The notes below the pieces were generated by a model. The model saw only the letters and a program-made list of their open reading frames with translations. It was not told where the DNA came from and ran no database searches. Shown piece after piece: positions 26,204-33,654 of a stretch of 50,342 nucleotides of DNA (position 1 is the first letter of the stretch; the number at the start of each line of letters is the position of its first letter). The stretch is taken from positions 1 through 50,342 of the forward strand of contig NZ_JAAKZY010000061.1 of assembly GCF_011045015.1 (NCBI RefSeq), written 5' to 3'. A program made the translations under genes and the position numbers. This DNA comes from Streptomyces scabichelini (lineage in GTDB: Bacteria; Actinomycetota; Actinomycetes; Streptomycetales; Streptomycetaceae).

Positions 26204-26220
26204 TGTTCATTGGACGAACA
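26204..26220. promoter_or_regulatory. IclR-type operator candidate, copy 3 (best palindrome)
   Basis: TGTTCATTGGACGAACA has perfect TGTTC/GAACA arms around a 7-bp centre. It lies 235 bp upstream of the MFS start. Confidence 0.6.
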
Positions 26221-26476
26221 AGCCACTACTCATCCGCAGCCCCGACACCCAAGGCCCATGAGTGACAGCCTCAGTACAGACGAAGCGGCAGGGACCGTAG
26301 ATGCCTGACGCTGAGGTCACGCCTCGCTCTCTCAACGGGCCTCGACGAGCTCCAGCGCCGGCCGGCACACCGTGGCATGAGGCAGCCCGGTCTCCCGGGT
26401 CGGGTCGGGTCGGCGAGGGTGAGCCGGGAATGGCCGGGCCGGAACTCAGCTCATCGTGGCGGCTGCCGAAAGAAGG

Positions 26477-26493
26477 TGTCCATTGAACGAACA
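26477..26493 (+). promoter_or_regulatory. IclR-type operator candidate, copy 4
   Basis: TGTCCATTGAACGAACA matches copy 3 at 15 of 17 positions and lies 82 bp before the monooxygenase start. Confidence 0.6.
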
Positions 26494-26574
26494 TAGACGT
26501 TCTCGGCTGTGCGGGACATCGGTGAGGATCGAGGTCTGACCAGGATGTTTCCTTCGAGACAGAGGAGTGGGTCC

Positions 26575-27768
26575 ATGCCCGCCCTTGTGCACGGCCCGCG
26601 CATCGCCATCATCGGGGGTGGCATCGGTGGTCTCGCCGCCGGCGCCTTCCTGCGCCGCGCCGGGCTGACCGCCACCGTCTACGAGCAGGCGCCCGCACTC
26701 GCCGAGGTCGGCGCCGGGCTGGTCGTGGCTCCCAATGCCGCACGGCTGCTGCGTCGGCTCGACGTCATGGAACAGTTTCTGCGCCGGGCCGTTCCGCTCG
26801 ACTGGGGCTGGGAGTTCCGTCGCTGGACGGACGGCAGCGTGTTGTCGGTGGAGAAGCTGAGCGGTGTGTGCGAGCGGCTCTACGGCGAGCGCACCTACGT
26901 CGTTCACCGAGCCGATCTGTTCGACACCCTCAGGACGGCCGTGCCCGGCGAGTGGATTCGTCTGGGCGCCCGGTGCACGGCGGTCGACGCGAGCCCGGAC
27001 GGCGCGCTGCTGCGCTTCGCCGACGGCAGCCAGGTCGAGGCCGACGTCGTCATCGGCGCCGACGGCGTGCACTCCGTCGTCCGCGGCGCGGTGGCCGAAC
27101 CCGAACCGCCGGAGTACTCCGGCATCTGCGCCTTCCGCACCATCGTGCCCGCCCACGCCGCGCCCGACTTCGCCCTTCGCCCTGCCCAGACCCTCTGGCT
27201 CGGGCCCGGACGGCACTTCGTGCACTACCCGATCGGCGACGGGAGCGCCGTCAACGTCGTGGCCTTCGCTCCCGCCGGCGATTTCACCGACGAGTCGTGG
27301 AGCGCGACGGCCACGATCGAGGAGTTCCACGCCGAGTTCGCCGACTGGGATCCGCGGGTGACGGATCTGATCGCAGCCGGCAGCGTCCCCGGACGCTGGG
27401 CACTGCTGGACCGGGCGCCTCTTCGGCACTGGAGCCGGGACAGGATCACGCTGCTCGGTGACGCCGCGCACCCCATGTTCCCCTTCTTCGCCCAGGGTGC
27501 CGCACAGTCCATCGAGGACGCCGCCGTACTGGCGCGCTGCCTGGCCGGTTCCCTGGACGACCCCGAGCAGGCGCTGAAGCAGTACGAGTCGGCACGCATC
27601 GAACGCACCACGCGCCTTCAGCAGATCAGTCGCGCCCGTAGAGACATCAACCATCTGCCCGACGGGCCCGAGCAACAAGCTCGTGACGCGGCGCTGGCCG
27701 GGTCCGACCCCCTGGTGAGCAACGGCTGGATCTACGGCCACGACGCCGAGGAGGTCTCCGCCGCGTGA
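26575..27768 (+). CDS. FAD-dependent aromatic monooxygenase (salicylate hydroxylase-like)
   Basis: Single-component flavin monooxygenase, 397 aa, group A. The FAD/NAD fold starts GGGIGGLAAGAFLRRAG (residues 12-28); VIGADGVHSVVR is the DG motif, and LLGDAAHPMFPFFAQGAAQS is the GD motif typical of salicylate 1-hydroxylase and 3-hydroxybenzoate 6-hydroxylase relatives. ATG at 26575 follows AGAGGAG; an in-frame ATG at 26545 is less likely. The stop overlaps the start of hydroxyquinol dioxygenase (GTGA), so the product should be hydroxyquinol, for example by decarboxylative hydroxylation of 2,4-dihydroxybenzoate. The exact substrate is inference. Confidence 0.87.
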   Translation: MPALVHGPRIAIIGGGIGGLAAGAFLRRAGLTATVYEQAPALAEVGAGLVVAPNAARLLRRLDVMEQFLRRAVPLDWGWEFRRWTDGSVLSVEKLSGVCERLYGERTYVVHRADLFDTLRTAVPGEWIRLGARCTAVDASPDGALLRFADGSQVEADVVIGADGVHSVVRGAVAEPEPPEYSGICAFRTIVPAHAAPDFALRPAQTLWLGPGRHFVHYPIGDGSAVNVVAFAPAGDFTDESWSATATIEEFHAEFADWDPRVTDLIAAGSVPGRWALLDRAPLRHWSRDRITLLGDAAHPMFPFFAQGAAQSIEDAAVLARCLAGSLDDPEQALKQYESARIERTTRLQQISRARRDINHLPDGPEQQARDAALAGSDPLVSNGWIYGHDAEEVSAA

Positions 27769-28700
27769 ACACCCCTGCCGAAGACTGGAAGAAGCCGAGT
27801 ATGACCACCACCGCTCCCGCAGTGTCGGACGAACAGCACCAGGTCGAGGAGGAGTTGCTCCGGACGGTGCTCGCATCGTTCCGGAACTCACCGGACCCTC
27901 GCCTCAAGCAGTTGATGCAGGCCCTGGCGCGGCACCTGCATGCCTTCATCCGTGAAGTTCGCCTGACCGAAGCCGAATGGCAGCAGGCCATCGACTTCCT
28001 CACCGCGACCGGACACATCACCACCGACCGCCGCCAGGAGTTCGTCCTGCTCTCCGACGTCCTCGGCGCGTCCATGCAGACCATCAACATCAACCACGAA
28101 GCCACCGCCGATGCCACCGAAGCCACCGTCGTCGGCCCCTTCTTCGTCGAAGGCTCTCCCGAGATCCCCCTGGGCGGCGACATGGCCGCCGGCGCCCCGG
28201 GCGAACCCTGCTGGGTCGAGGGCACCGTCACCGACACCGACGGCAACCCCGTCCCCGGCGCACGCCTGGAGGTCTGGGAAGCCGACGAGGACGGCCTCTA
28301 CGACGTGCAGTACGACGACGGTCACCTGGCAGGCCGGGCGCATCTGTACACCGACGACAAGGGCGGCTACGCCTTCTGGGGGCTCACTCCCACGCCGTAC
28401 CCCATCCCCCACGACGGCCCCGTCGGAACCCTGCTCGACAAGACCGCACGCTCACCCCTGCGCGCCTCCCATCTGCACTTCATGGCCATCGCACCCGGCC
28501 TGCGCACCCTCGTCACCCACATCTTCGTCGAGGGCGACAGCCTGCTGGACTCCGACGCCGTGTTCGGCGTCAAGGATTCGCTGGTCAAGCGGTTCGAACG
28601 GCAGCCGGCGGGCACCCCGACCCCCGACGGGCGCGACCTGTCCGGGAAGAGCTGGTCCCGCGTGCGATTCGACATCGTGCTCCCCCCGCAGCAGACCTGA
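27765..28700 (+). CDS. Hydroxyquinol 1,2-dioxygenase (intradiol)
   Basis: Non-haem Fe(III) intradiol ring-cleavage dioxygenase (EC 1.13.11.37) opening hydroxyquinol to maleylacetate. The N-terminal helical linker (RNSPDPRLKQLMQALARHLH, about 40-60) is followed by the catalytic beta domain: VVGPFFVEGSPEIP, GARLEVWEADEDGLYDVQY with the first iron Tyr, GGYAFWGL with the second, and RASHLHFMAIAPG with the two His ligands. The TVVGPFF and HLHF patterns are those of hydroxyquinol and catechol dioxygenases. GTG at 27765 overlaps the monooxygenase stop; an ATG at 27801 (299 aa) behind GGAAGAAG is an equally good start. The reductase for its product is at 17934. Confidence 0.92.
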   Translation: MNTPAEDWKKPSMTTTAPAVSDEQHQVEEELLRTVLASFRNSPDPRLKQLMQALARHLHAFIREVRLTEAEWQQAIDFLTATGHITTDRRQEFVLLSDVLGASMQTININHEATADATEATVVGPFFVEGSPEIPLGGDMAAGAPGEPCWVEGTVTDTDGNPVPGARLEVWEADEDGLYDVQYDDGHLAGRAHLYTDDKGGYAFWGLTPTPYPIPHDGPVGTLLDKTARSPLRASHLHFMAIAPGLRTLVTHIFVEGDSLLDSDAVFGVKDSLVKRFERQPAGTPTPDGRDLSGKSWSRVRFDIVLPPQQT

Positions 28701-28763
28701 CCGCCCGCGCATCCGACCCCGCGGCTCCGGTCGCGAACAGCCCGCTTCCCGGATGGCCCGACG

Positions 28764-29230
28764 ATGATGCTGGGTCTGTTTGCCTTCGCCGACTCCGAGC
28801 GCGAGGCCGACGAGTCACTCGCGCCCTTCACGAACGCGCCCCTGCGGACAAGGCGATCTGGCACATTGACCCCGCCGCGATCGGGGGCATGCAGGACCTC
28901 ACGGGCGTGGATGACCTGTACCCGGCCGGTCTCCGGTACGCCCACGACAACATCATGTCGAACGCGTCGGCATCCGCCCTGGTGCCGGCCCTCGACGCGG
29001 CTCTCACCTCGCTCCCCACCCCGCGGTCACACGTCAACTGGATGAACCTCGAGTACGCCCCGAGCTGCCGGACATGGCCTTCTCTCTCCTCGGAGAAACC
29101 CTGATTGAGCTGGTCACGGTATGGGACGATCCGAGCCAGGACACGGACATGCAGGCGTGGGTCACCGACCATGCCCGGCGGCTGGAACCGGTGGCCACGG
29201 GAAGCCAAATGAGCGCCGACTCCATTGACG
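28764..29230 (+). pseudogene. Frameshifted FAD-linked oxidase fragment
   Basis: A broken gene read in three successive frames. Frame 3 gives LGLFAFADSEREADESLAPF to about 28841. Frame 2 continues KAIWHIDPAAIGGMQDLTGV and PAGLRYAHDNIMSNASAS to about 29060. Frame 1 then gives ELPDMAFSLLGETLIELVTV to about 29220. Each switch equals loss of one base. Joined, the roughly 155 residues resemble the substrate domain of BBE-type FAD-linked oxidases, although this assignment is tentative. The FAD domain and the C-terminus are missing. It sits just behind the hydroxyquinol dioxygenase. Confidence 0.6.
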
Positions 29231-29241
29231 ACGCGTGCGGC

Positions 29242-30852
29242 TCAGCGCCCTGTCGGTGCCGGCGCCTCAGTGTTGTCCGGCCCTGTCACACCGGGCTGGG
29301 CGGCCGACGTCGGGTCGGGGCCGGGGTCCTTGTCGTCGGCGAGTTTCTTCTCCGGGAGGAGGAAGGCGAGTACGAGACCGAGGGCGAACACCGGGACCAG
29401 GTAGCCGAAGACCGGTGTGAGGGCGTGCTGGTAGGCCAGGATCACCGCGTCCTGGATCTTGTCCGGGAGGGAGTGGACCAGGGCCGGGGTGAGCGACTGG
29501 GTGTCGGGCCTGGTGGCGTCGGCGGAGAGGCGGTCGCCGAGCTGGTCGATGAGGCGGTGGGTGAACAGTGAGCCGACGGCCGCGGTGCCGAGGGTGGAGC
29601 CGATCTCGCGGAAGAAGTTGTTGGCGGAGGTCGCGGTGCCCACGTCGGAGCCGGGGAAGTCGTTCTGCACGGCCAGGACCAGGGGCTGCATCGTCATGCC
29701 GAGGCCGGCTCCCAGCAGGAACACGTAGACGCAGACCAGCACGAGCGAGGTCCCGGTGTCCAGAGTGGACATCAGCAGCGCGGCGAGGCAGACGAGGACC
29801 GTGCCGACGATCGGGAAGACCTTGTAGCGTCCGGTGCTGCTCATCAGCCTTCCGGACGGGAGGGAGGTGGCCATCATGCCGACGACCATGGGGATGAGCA
29901 GCAGCCCGGACTCGGTGGCGCTGAGACCGTAGACCATCTGCAGGTATGTGGGCAGGTAGCCGAGGATCGCGAACATTCCGATGCCGACGACCAGGAGTCC
30001 GATCAGGGTGGCGATGTTGAAGATCCGGCTGCGGAACAGCCACAGCGGGATGATCGGCTCCGTGGCACGGCTCTGGGAGAAGAAGAAGACCACCCAGGCC
30101 AGCAGGCCGCCGACGGCCATGCCGATGATGAGCGGATCGGACCAGGAGTATTCCGTGCCGCCCCAGGTGGTCACGAGCACCGTGCAGGTCACCGCGAACG
30201 CCATGAGGGCGAAGCCGAGGTAGTCGAAGGCGACCTCGGCGGCTCTGCGCGGCAGGCGCAGGGCGAACGCGCCGACGGCGAGGGCCAGGGCGCCGACCGG
30301 CAGGTTGATCCAGAAGGACCAGCGCCAGCCGATGCTGTCGGTGAACCAGCCTCCGAGCAGTGGTCCGGCGACGGCGGAGAGGCCGAAGACGGCACCGATC
30401 GGGGCCATGTATCTCGCGCGCTGCCGCGGTGGCACGAGGTCGGCGATGATCGCCTGCGAGGTGATCATCAGTCCGCCGCCGCCCAGCCCCTGCACGGCCC
30501 GGCCGATGATCAGCCAGGTCATGTCCTGCGCCACACCCGCGACCACGGAGCCGACGAGGAAGACCCCGATGCCGCCGAGGAACAGGGACTTGTGGCCGAT
30601 CAGGTCGCCGAGGCGGCCGTAGACGGGCATCGCGATGGTGGCCGCGAGGATGTACGCGGTGGTCACCCATGCCATGTGGTTCACGCCGTGCAGCTCGCCG
30701 ACGATGGTCGGCAGCGCGGTGCTGACGATCGTCTGGTCCAGGGACGAGAGCAGCATCGCCGCCATGAGAGCGGCGAATATGAGGCCGAAGTGGCGAGGAG
30801 TGCCGGAGGAGTTGTGTTCCTCCGCCTCCACAGCCGGGGTCGAGTCGCTCAA
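29242..30852 (-). CDS. DHA2-family MFS exporter (EmrB/QacA-like, 14 spans)
   Basis: Membrane exporter of 536 aa. Hallmarks are LSSLDQTIVSTALPTIVGEL (motif D1 of the 14-span group, near residue 36), the motif A loop GRLGDLIGHKSLFLGG, and WRWSFWINLPVGALAL, which is characteristic of EmrB/QacA proteins. The start chosen is TTG at 30852, eight bases after AGGAG; other starts upstream have no ribosome site and read through the promoter. The gene is divergent from the SDR at 31216 and shares with it a control region carrying the 19-bp motif of the second IclR regulon. It probably exports a substrate or toxic intermediate of that pathway. Confidence 0.88.
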   Translation of the reverse strand: MSDSTPAVEAEEHNSSGTPRHFGLIFAALMAAMLLSSLDQTIVSTALPTIVGELHGVNHMAWVTTAYILAATIAMPVYGRLGDLIGHKSLFLGGIGVFLVGSVVAGVAQDMTWLIIGRAVQGLGGGGLMITSQAIIADLVPPRQRARYMAPIGAVFGLSAVAGPLLGGWFTDSIGWRWSFWINLPVGALALAVGAFALRLPRRAAEVAFDYLGFALMAFAVTCTVLVTTWGGTEYSWSDPLIIGMAVGGLLAWVVFFFSQSRATEPIIPLWLFRSRIFNIATLIGLLVVGIGMFAILGYLPTYLQMVYGLSATESGLLLIPMVVGMMATSLPSGRLMSSTGRYKVFPIVGTVLVCLAALLMSTLDTGTSLVLVCVYVFLLGAGLGMTMQPLVLAVQNDFPGSDVGTATSANNFFREIGSTLGTAAVGSLFTHRLIDQLGDRLSADATRPDTQSLTPALVHSLPDKIQDAVILAYQHALTPVFGYLVPVFALGLVLAFLLPEKKLADDKDPGPDPTSAAQPGVTGPDNTEAPAPTGR

Positions 30853-31043
30853 GGGGGCTCCTGAGATGAATGAGTGAGGGCAAGGGAGCACATAGCGAGC
30901 GCTCGACGTACGGAAGCGGGAAGGCGTCCTTGTCGCCCGGAGACTCCTGACTCGCCCAGCGCTCCAGGCCGGGGCGAGCCGCTGCGCAAGCGCCTCGGCG
31001 AGCGACGTGCAGGAGTAGGCAGCCCCTGCACACGCTCCCAACG

Positions 31044-31062
31044 ATTTTCACAGAATGAAAGT
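31044..31062. promoter_or_regulatory. 19-bp operator candidate, copy A
   Basis: ATTTTCACAGAATGAAAGT, 192 bp upstream of the exporter start; 15 of 19 positions match the consensus ACTTTCATTGTATGAAAGT drawn from the copies in this window. Confidence 0.5.
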
Positions 31063-31179
31063 AACTTTTTCAACTGTCAGCAAACGAAAGCACTGCGACC
31101 GGGTGAAGGTCAAGAGCGGGTCCGGCAGGAACGATGGACATCGCGTCATCGTTCGACTTACCGTCCATGCTTGAAAGTC

Positions 31180-31198
31180 ACTTTTATTGCATGAAAGT
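31180..31198. promoter_or_regulatory. 19-bp operator candidate, copy B
   Basis: ACTTTTATTGCATGAAAGT, ending 17 bp before the SDR start; near-perfect ACTTT/AAAGT arms. Bound here, a regulator would block transcription or initiation of the SDR. Confidence 0.6.
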
Positions 31199-31215
31199 CA
31201 ATAGAGGAGTGCGCC

Positions 31216-31971
31216 ATGGGTTGGTTGGGACTCGAGGGCCGCCGGGCGCTCGTCATGGGTGCAGGCGGCCTGGGTGCCGCCTGCGCCCAGGGGCTCGCGC
31301 AGGCCGGGGCGCACCTGACCGTCGTGGACGTGGACGAGGCCAAGCTCAAGGCCCTGCAAGCCGATCCGGCGCTCGCCGACGCCGATGTGCGGGTGATTCC
31401 CGCCGATGTCACGACCTCGGTGGGGTGCGAGGAAGCCGTCCGGGCGGCGGCAGATGAACTCGGCGGGCTGGACGTACTGGTACACGCGGTGGGAACCAAC
31501 GACCGCCGGGCGGTGGTCGACACACCGGACGAGGTGTGGGAGCGGATCGTCACGCTGAACCTGTCGAGCGCGTTCTATGCCGGGCGCGCCGTGGGACGTC
31601 TGATGCGCCAGGCAGGGCGCGGGAGCATGGTGTTCTTCTCCTCGGTCTCCTCCCGGCTCGCCCATCCGCACCATGCCCCGTACGCGGCGACCAAGGGCGG
31701 CCTTGACCAGCTGGTGAGGGTGATGGCCCGGGAGTGGGCCGCCGACGGTGTGACCGTCAACGCGGTTGGCCCTGGCTACACCGAGACCGAACTCACTCGC
31801 GAGTACCTGGACAGGCCGGGGATGCGCGAGGAGATGGTCAGCCTGGTCCCGGCCGGGCGTCTGGGCACCCCGCAGGATGTGGTCGGCGCGGTGCTGTTCC
31901 TCGCCTCGGCGCGGGCGTCGTTCATCACGGGGCAGGTGCTGTATGTGGACGGCGGCCGCACACTCGTCTGA
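31216..31971 (+). CDS. Short-chain dehydrogenase/reductase
   Basis: SDR of 251 aa. The nucleotide loop is GAGGLGAACAQGLA (15-28), with Met-Gly-Ala replacing the common Thr-Gly-x. Asp in VVDVDEAK suggests NAD(H) preference. The active site is SSVSSRLAHPHHAPYAATK with Ser, Tyr and Lys in place, and the C-terminus ends ITGQVLYVDGGRTLV. RBS GAGGAG precedes the ATG. It is followed at 32018-32878 by an IclR gene on the opposite strand and shares that regulator's operator motif. The substrate is unknown. Confidence 0.86.
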   Translation: MGWLGLEGRRALVMGAGGLGAACAQGLAQAGAHLTVVDVDEAKLKALQADPALADADVRVIPADVTTSVGCEEAVRAAADELGGLDVLVHAVGTNDRRAVVDTPDEVWERIVTLNLSSAFYAGRAVGRLMRQAGRGSMVFFSSVSSRLAHPHHAPYAATKGGLDQLVRVMAREWAADGVTVNAVGPGYTETELTREYLDRPGMREEMVSLVPAGRLGTPQDVVGAVLFLASARASFITGQVLYVDGGRTLV

Positions 31972-32017
31972 GTCAGGAGCCGGCCGGACGGGACGGCACC
32001 GCAGGCCGCCTCGTCCG

Positions 32018-32878
32018 TCAACTTCCGCCGAGCAGCCGCGTGATCTCCTGGCATACGTTCAGCAGGCGCGGGCGCAGTTCGTCGAGCAGGCGGGTGACGG
32101 GGTACCCCATCGCGGGTACCGCCACATTGGCCGCGGCCACCACCGAGCCGGACGCGTCGCGCACGGGCGCGGCCACCGAGCGCAGCCCGTAGGCGAGTTC
32201 CTCGTCCTGCACCGCCCAGCCCCGCTTGCGGATCTCGGCCAGCGCCGGCCGCAGCTCGGCCGGCGACCGGATCGCGTTCGGGCCGGTCGCCCCGGCGAAG
32301 GACTCCTCCGTCAGGCGCTGCGTCAGCTCGGCATCGTCCAGGCTGCTCAGCAGTACCTTTCCGATGGACGTGCCGACTGCCGGAAGCCGCGAGCCCACCT
32401 GGATGTTCGCGGTCACCAGGTCGTTGTTGCGCAGCCGGATCAGGTACAGCACCTGGTCGCCCGACAGGGTGCCCAGGTTGACCGTCTGACCCGTCGCCGC
32501 GGCGAGCCGGCGCAGCGGCCCGTCGGCGAGTTCCACCACGTTCATGCCACGCAGCGCCGCGAAACCCAGCGTGAGGACTTTGGGGGCCGGACGGTAGGCG
32601 CCGTCCGGCAGCTGCTCCAAGAACCCCTCGGTCACCAGGGTGGCGGCCATCCGGAAGGCGGTCGGCAACGGCACGCCGGCCCCGGCGGCCATGTCTGTCA
32701 GCTTCATCGACGACCGCTGTTCGGAGAACTGCCCGAGCAACCGCAGCCCTTTGGCCAGCGCCTCGACCTGGTAGCTGCGTTTGGACGCCGCGGAGCCGTC
32801 GGCGGGCAGAGGGCTGGTCGGCTTTTCAGGCGGCGGCACCAAGGGCCTCGCTTTCTGTCTGCTGGGCATGGTGAGCAC
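32018..32878 (-). CDS. IclR-family transcriptional regulator (second regulon)
   Basis: Regulator of 286 aa with an extended N-terminal tail (about 33 residues) before the winged helix: YQVEALAKGLRLLGQFSEQ, then MKLTDMAAGAGVPLPTAFRM at about 58-77. The effector domain contains LPAVGTSIGKVLLSSLDDAEL and YGLRSVAAPVRDASGSVVAA. Start GTG 32878 or ATG 32869 (283 aa) cannot be separated. A 19-bp palindrome, ACTTTCATTGTATGGAAGT, lies just upstream and recurs before the SDR, exporter and FAH genes. The protein is therefore the likely regulator of 29242-36268. Confidence 0.87.
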   Translation of the reverse strand: MLTMPSRQKARPLVPPPEKPTSPLPADGSAASKRSYQVEALAKGLRLLGQFSEQRSSMKLTDMAAGAGVPLPTAFRMAATLVTEGFLEQLPDGAYRPAPKVLTLGFAALRGMNVVELADGPLRRLAAATGQTVNLGTLSGDQVLYLIRLRNNDLVTANIQVGSRLPAVGTSIGKVLLSSLDDAELTQRLTEESFAGATGPNAIRSPAELRPALAEIRKRGWAVQDEELAYGLRSVAAPVRDASGSVVAAANVAVPAMGYPVTRLLDELRPRLLNVCQEITRLLGGS

Positions 32879-32895
32879 TACGACGGAACACGGTC

Positions 32896-32914
32896 ACTTT
32901 CATTGTATGGAAGT
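32896..32914. promoter_or_regulatory. 19-bp operator candidate, copy C
   Basis: ACTTTCATTGTATGGAAGT lies between the IclR gene and the divergent CMD gene (start 32957), 18 bp before the IclR start, so it can serve both directions. Confidence 0.6.
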
Positions 32915-32956
32915 CAGCATCAGACATCTGCCATAGGCGACGACAAGGAGGACGGA

Positions 32957-33571
32957 ATGGGAGTGCGACTGGGCGGGCTGCTGCCCGGTGAACTGGACGA
33001 GGAGCAGGCCGAGGTCTACCGGGCCATCACCGGCGGCGCCCGCGCCTCGGGGCCGCAGGCGTTCCCGCTGACCGACCAGGAGGGGCGACTGCGCGGCCCC
33101 TTCAACGCCATGCTGCTGAGCCCCCCGGTGGGGCTGGCGACGCAGGCCCTCGGCACGGCTGTGCGCTACGGCTCCTCGCTGAGCGATCGCGTGCGGGAAA
33201 TGGCGATCCTCGCCGTGGCGGCCCACTGGGACAGCGCCTTCGAGCGGGAAGCTCACGAAGCCCTCGGCCGCACCAGCGGCGGCCTGGCCGAATCGGAGAT
33301 GGCCGCACTGCGGGCCGGCCGGGTGCCGGAGCTCACCGAGCCGGCCGAGCAAGCTGCCCTGTGGGCGACGACAGCGCTGCTGCGGCACGGCACATTGAAC
33401 GACGACGAGTACGCCGACGCCGTGGCCGCGGTCGGAGAGCGAGGCGTGTTCGAGCTGACGACGCTGGTCGGCTACTACTCGATGCTCGCCCTCCAGCTGC
33501 GCGTTTTCCTGGACGAGGGCAGCGCATCCAGTTCTGATGACCGCGGACCTCAACCCCTGGCAACGCCTTGA
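32957..33571 (+). CDS. Carboxymuconolactone-decarboxylase/AhpD-like protein
   Basis: All-helical CMD-family protein, 204 aa. The family core is SLSDRVREMAILAVAAHWDS at about 74-93 followed by AFEREAHEALGRTSGG, and a second half with DDEYADAVAAVGERGVFEL and VGYYSMLALQL. The AhpD CxxC redox pair is absent, which argues for a lyase or accessory role rather than peroxidase function. AAGGAG precedes the ATG. It is divergent from the second IclR gene and followed by two FAH-family genes, so it probably acts on an intermediate of that pathway. Its substrate cannot be named. Confidence 0.82.
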   Translation: MGVRLGGLLPGELDEEQAEVYRAITGGARASGPQAFPLTDQEGRLRGPFNAMLLSPPVGLATQALGTAVRYGSSLSDRVREMAILAVAAHWDSAFEREAHEALGRTSGGLAESEMAALRAGRVPELTEPAEQAALWATTALLRHGTLNDDEYADAVAAVGERGVFELTTLVGYYSMLALQLRVFLDEGSASSSDDRGPQPLATP

Positions 33572-33623
33572 CAGTCCACGGTGACCCTTCAATACTCAAC
33601 TCAAAGTTCACACAGTGAATATT

Positions 33624-33642
33624 GCTTTCACTCTACGAAAGA
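33624..33642. promoter_or_regulatory. 19-bp operator candidate, copy D
   Basis: GCTTTCACTCTACGAAAGA matches copy C at 13 of 19 positions and ends 12 bp before the FAH start. A second palindrome, TTCACACAGTGAA, lies at 33607-33619. Sequence is AT-rich here. The site suggests an internal promoter for the FAH genes. Confidence 0.45.
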
Positions 33643-33654
33643 AAGCAGAAAATC

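Larger units (their letters stand above)
25970..26574. promoter_or_regulatory. Divergent control region between MFS and monooxygenase operons
   Basis: A 605-bp stretch with no convincing gene. Two copies of the 17-bp IclR-type motif lie inside it (26204-26220 and 26477-26493), one toward each operon. The remaining DNA between 25970 and 26200 shows no recognisable product on either strand. Confidence 0.55.
30853..31215. promoter_or_regulatory. Divergent promoter, second IclR regulon
   Basis: This 363-bp region is AT-rich around 31040-31090 and 31170-31205, unlike its surroundings. It contains two copies of a 19-bp palindromic motif (31044-31062 and 31180-31198). No gene is visible. Confidence 0.55.

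Noticed and set aside
27977..29104. 375-codon frame running through hydroxyquinol dioxygenase
   Set aside because: Its first part is a shadow of the dioxygenase; only the last part, beyond 28841, is meaningful, as the middle of the broken FAD oxidase.
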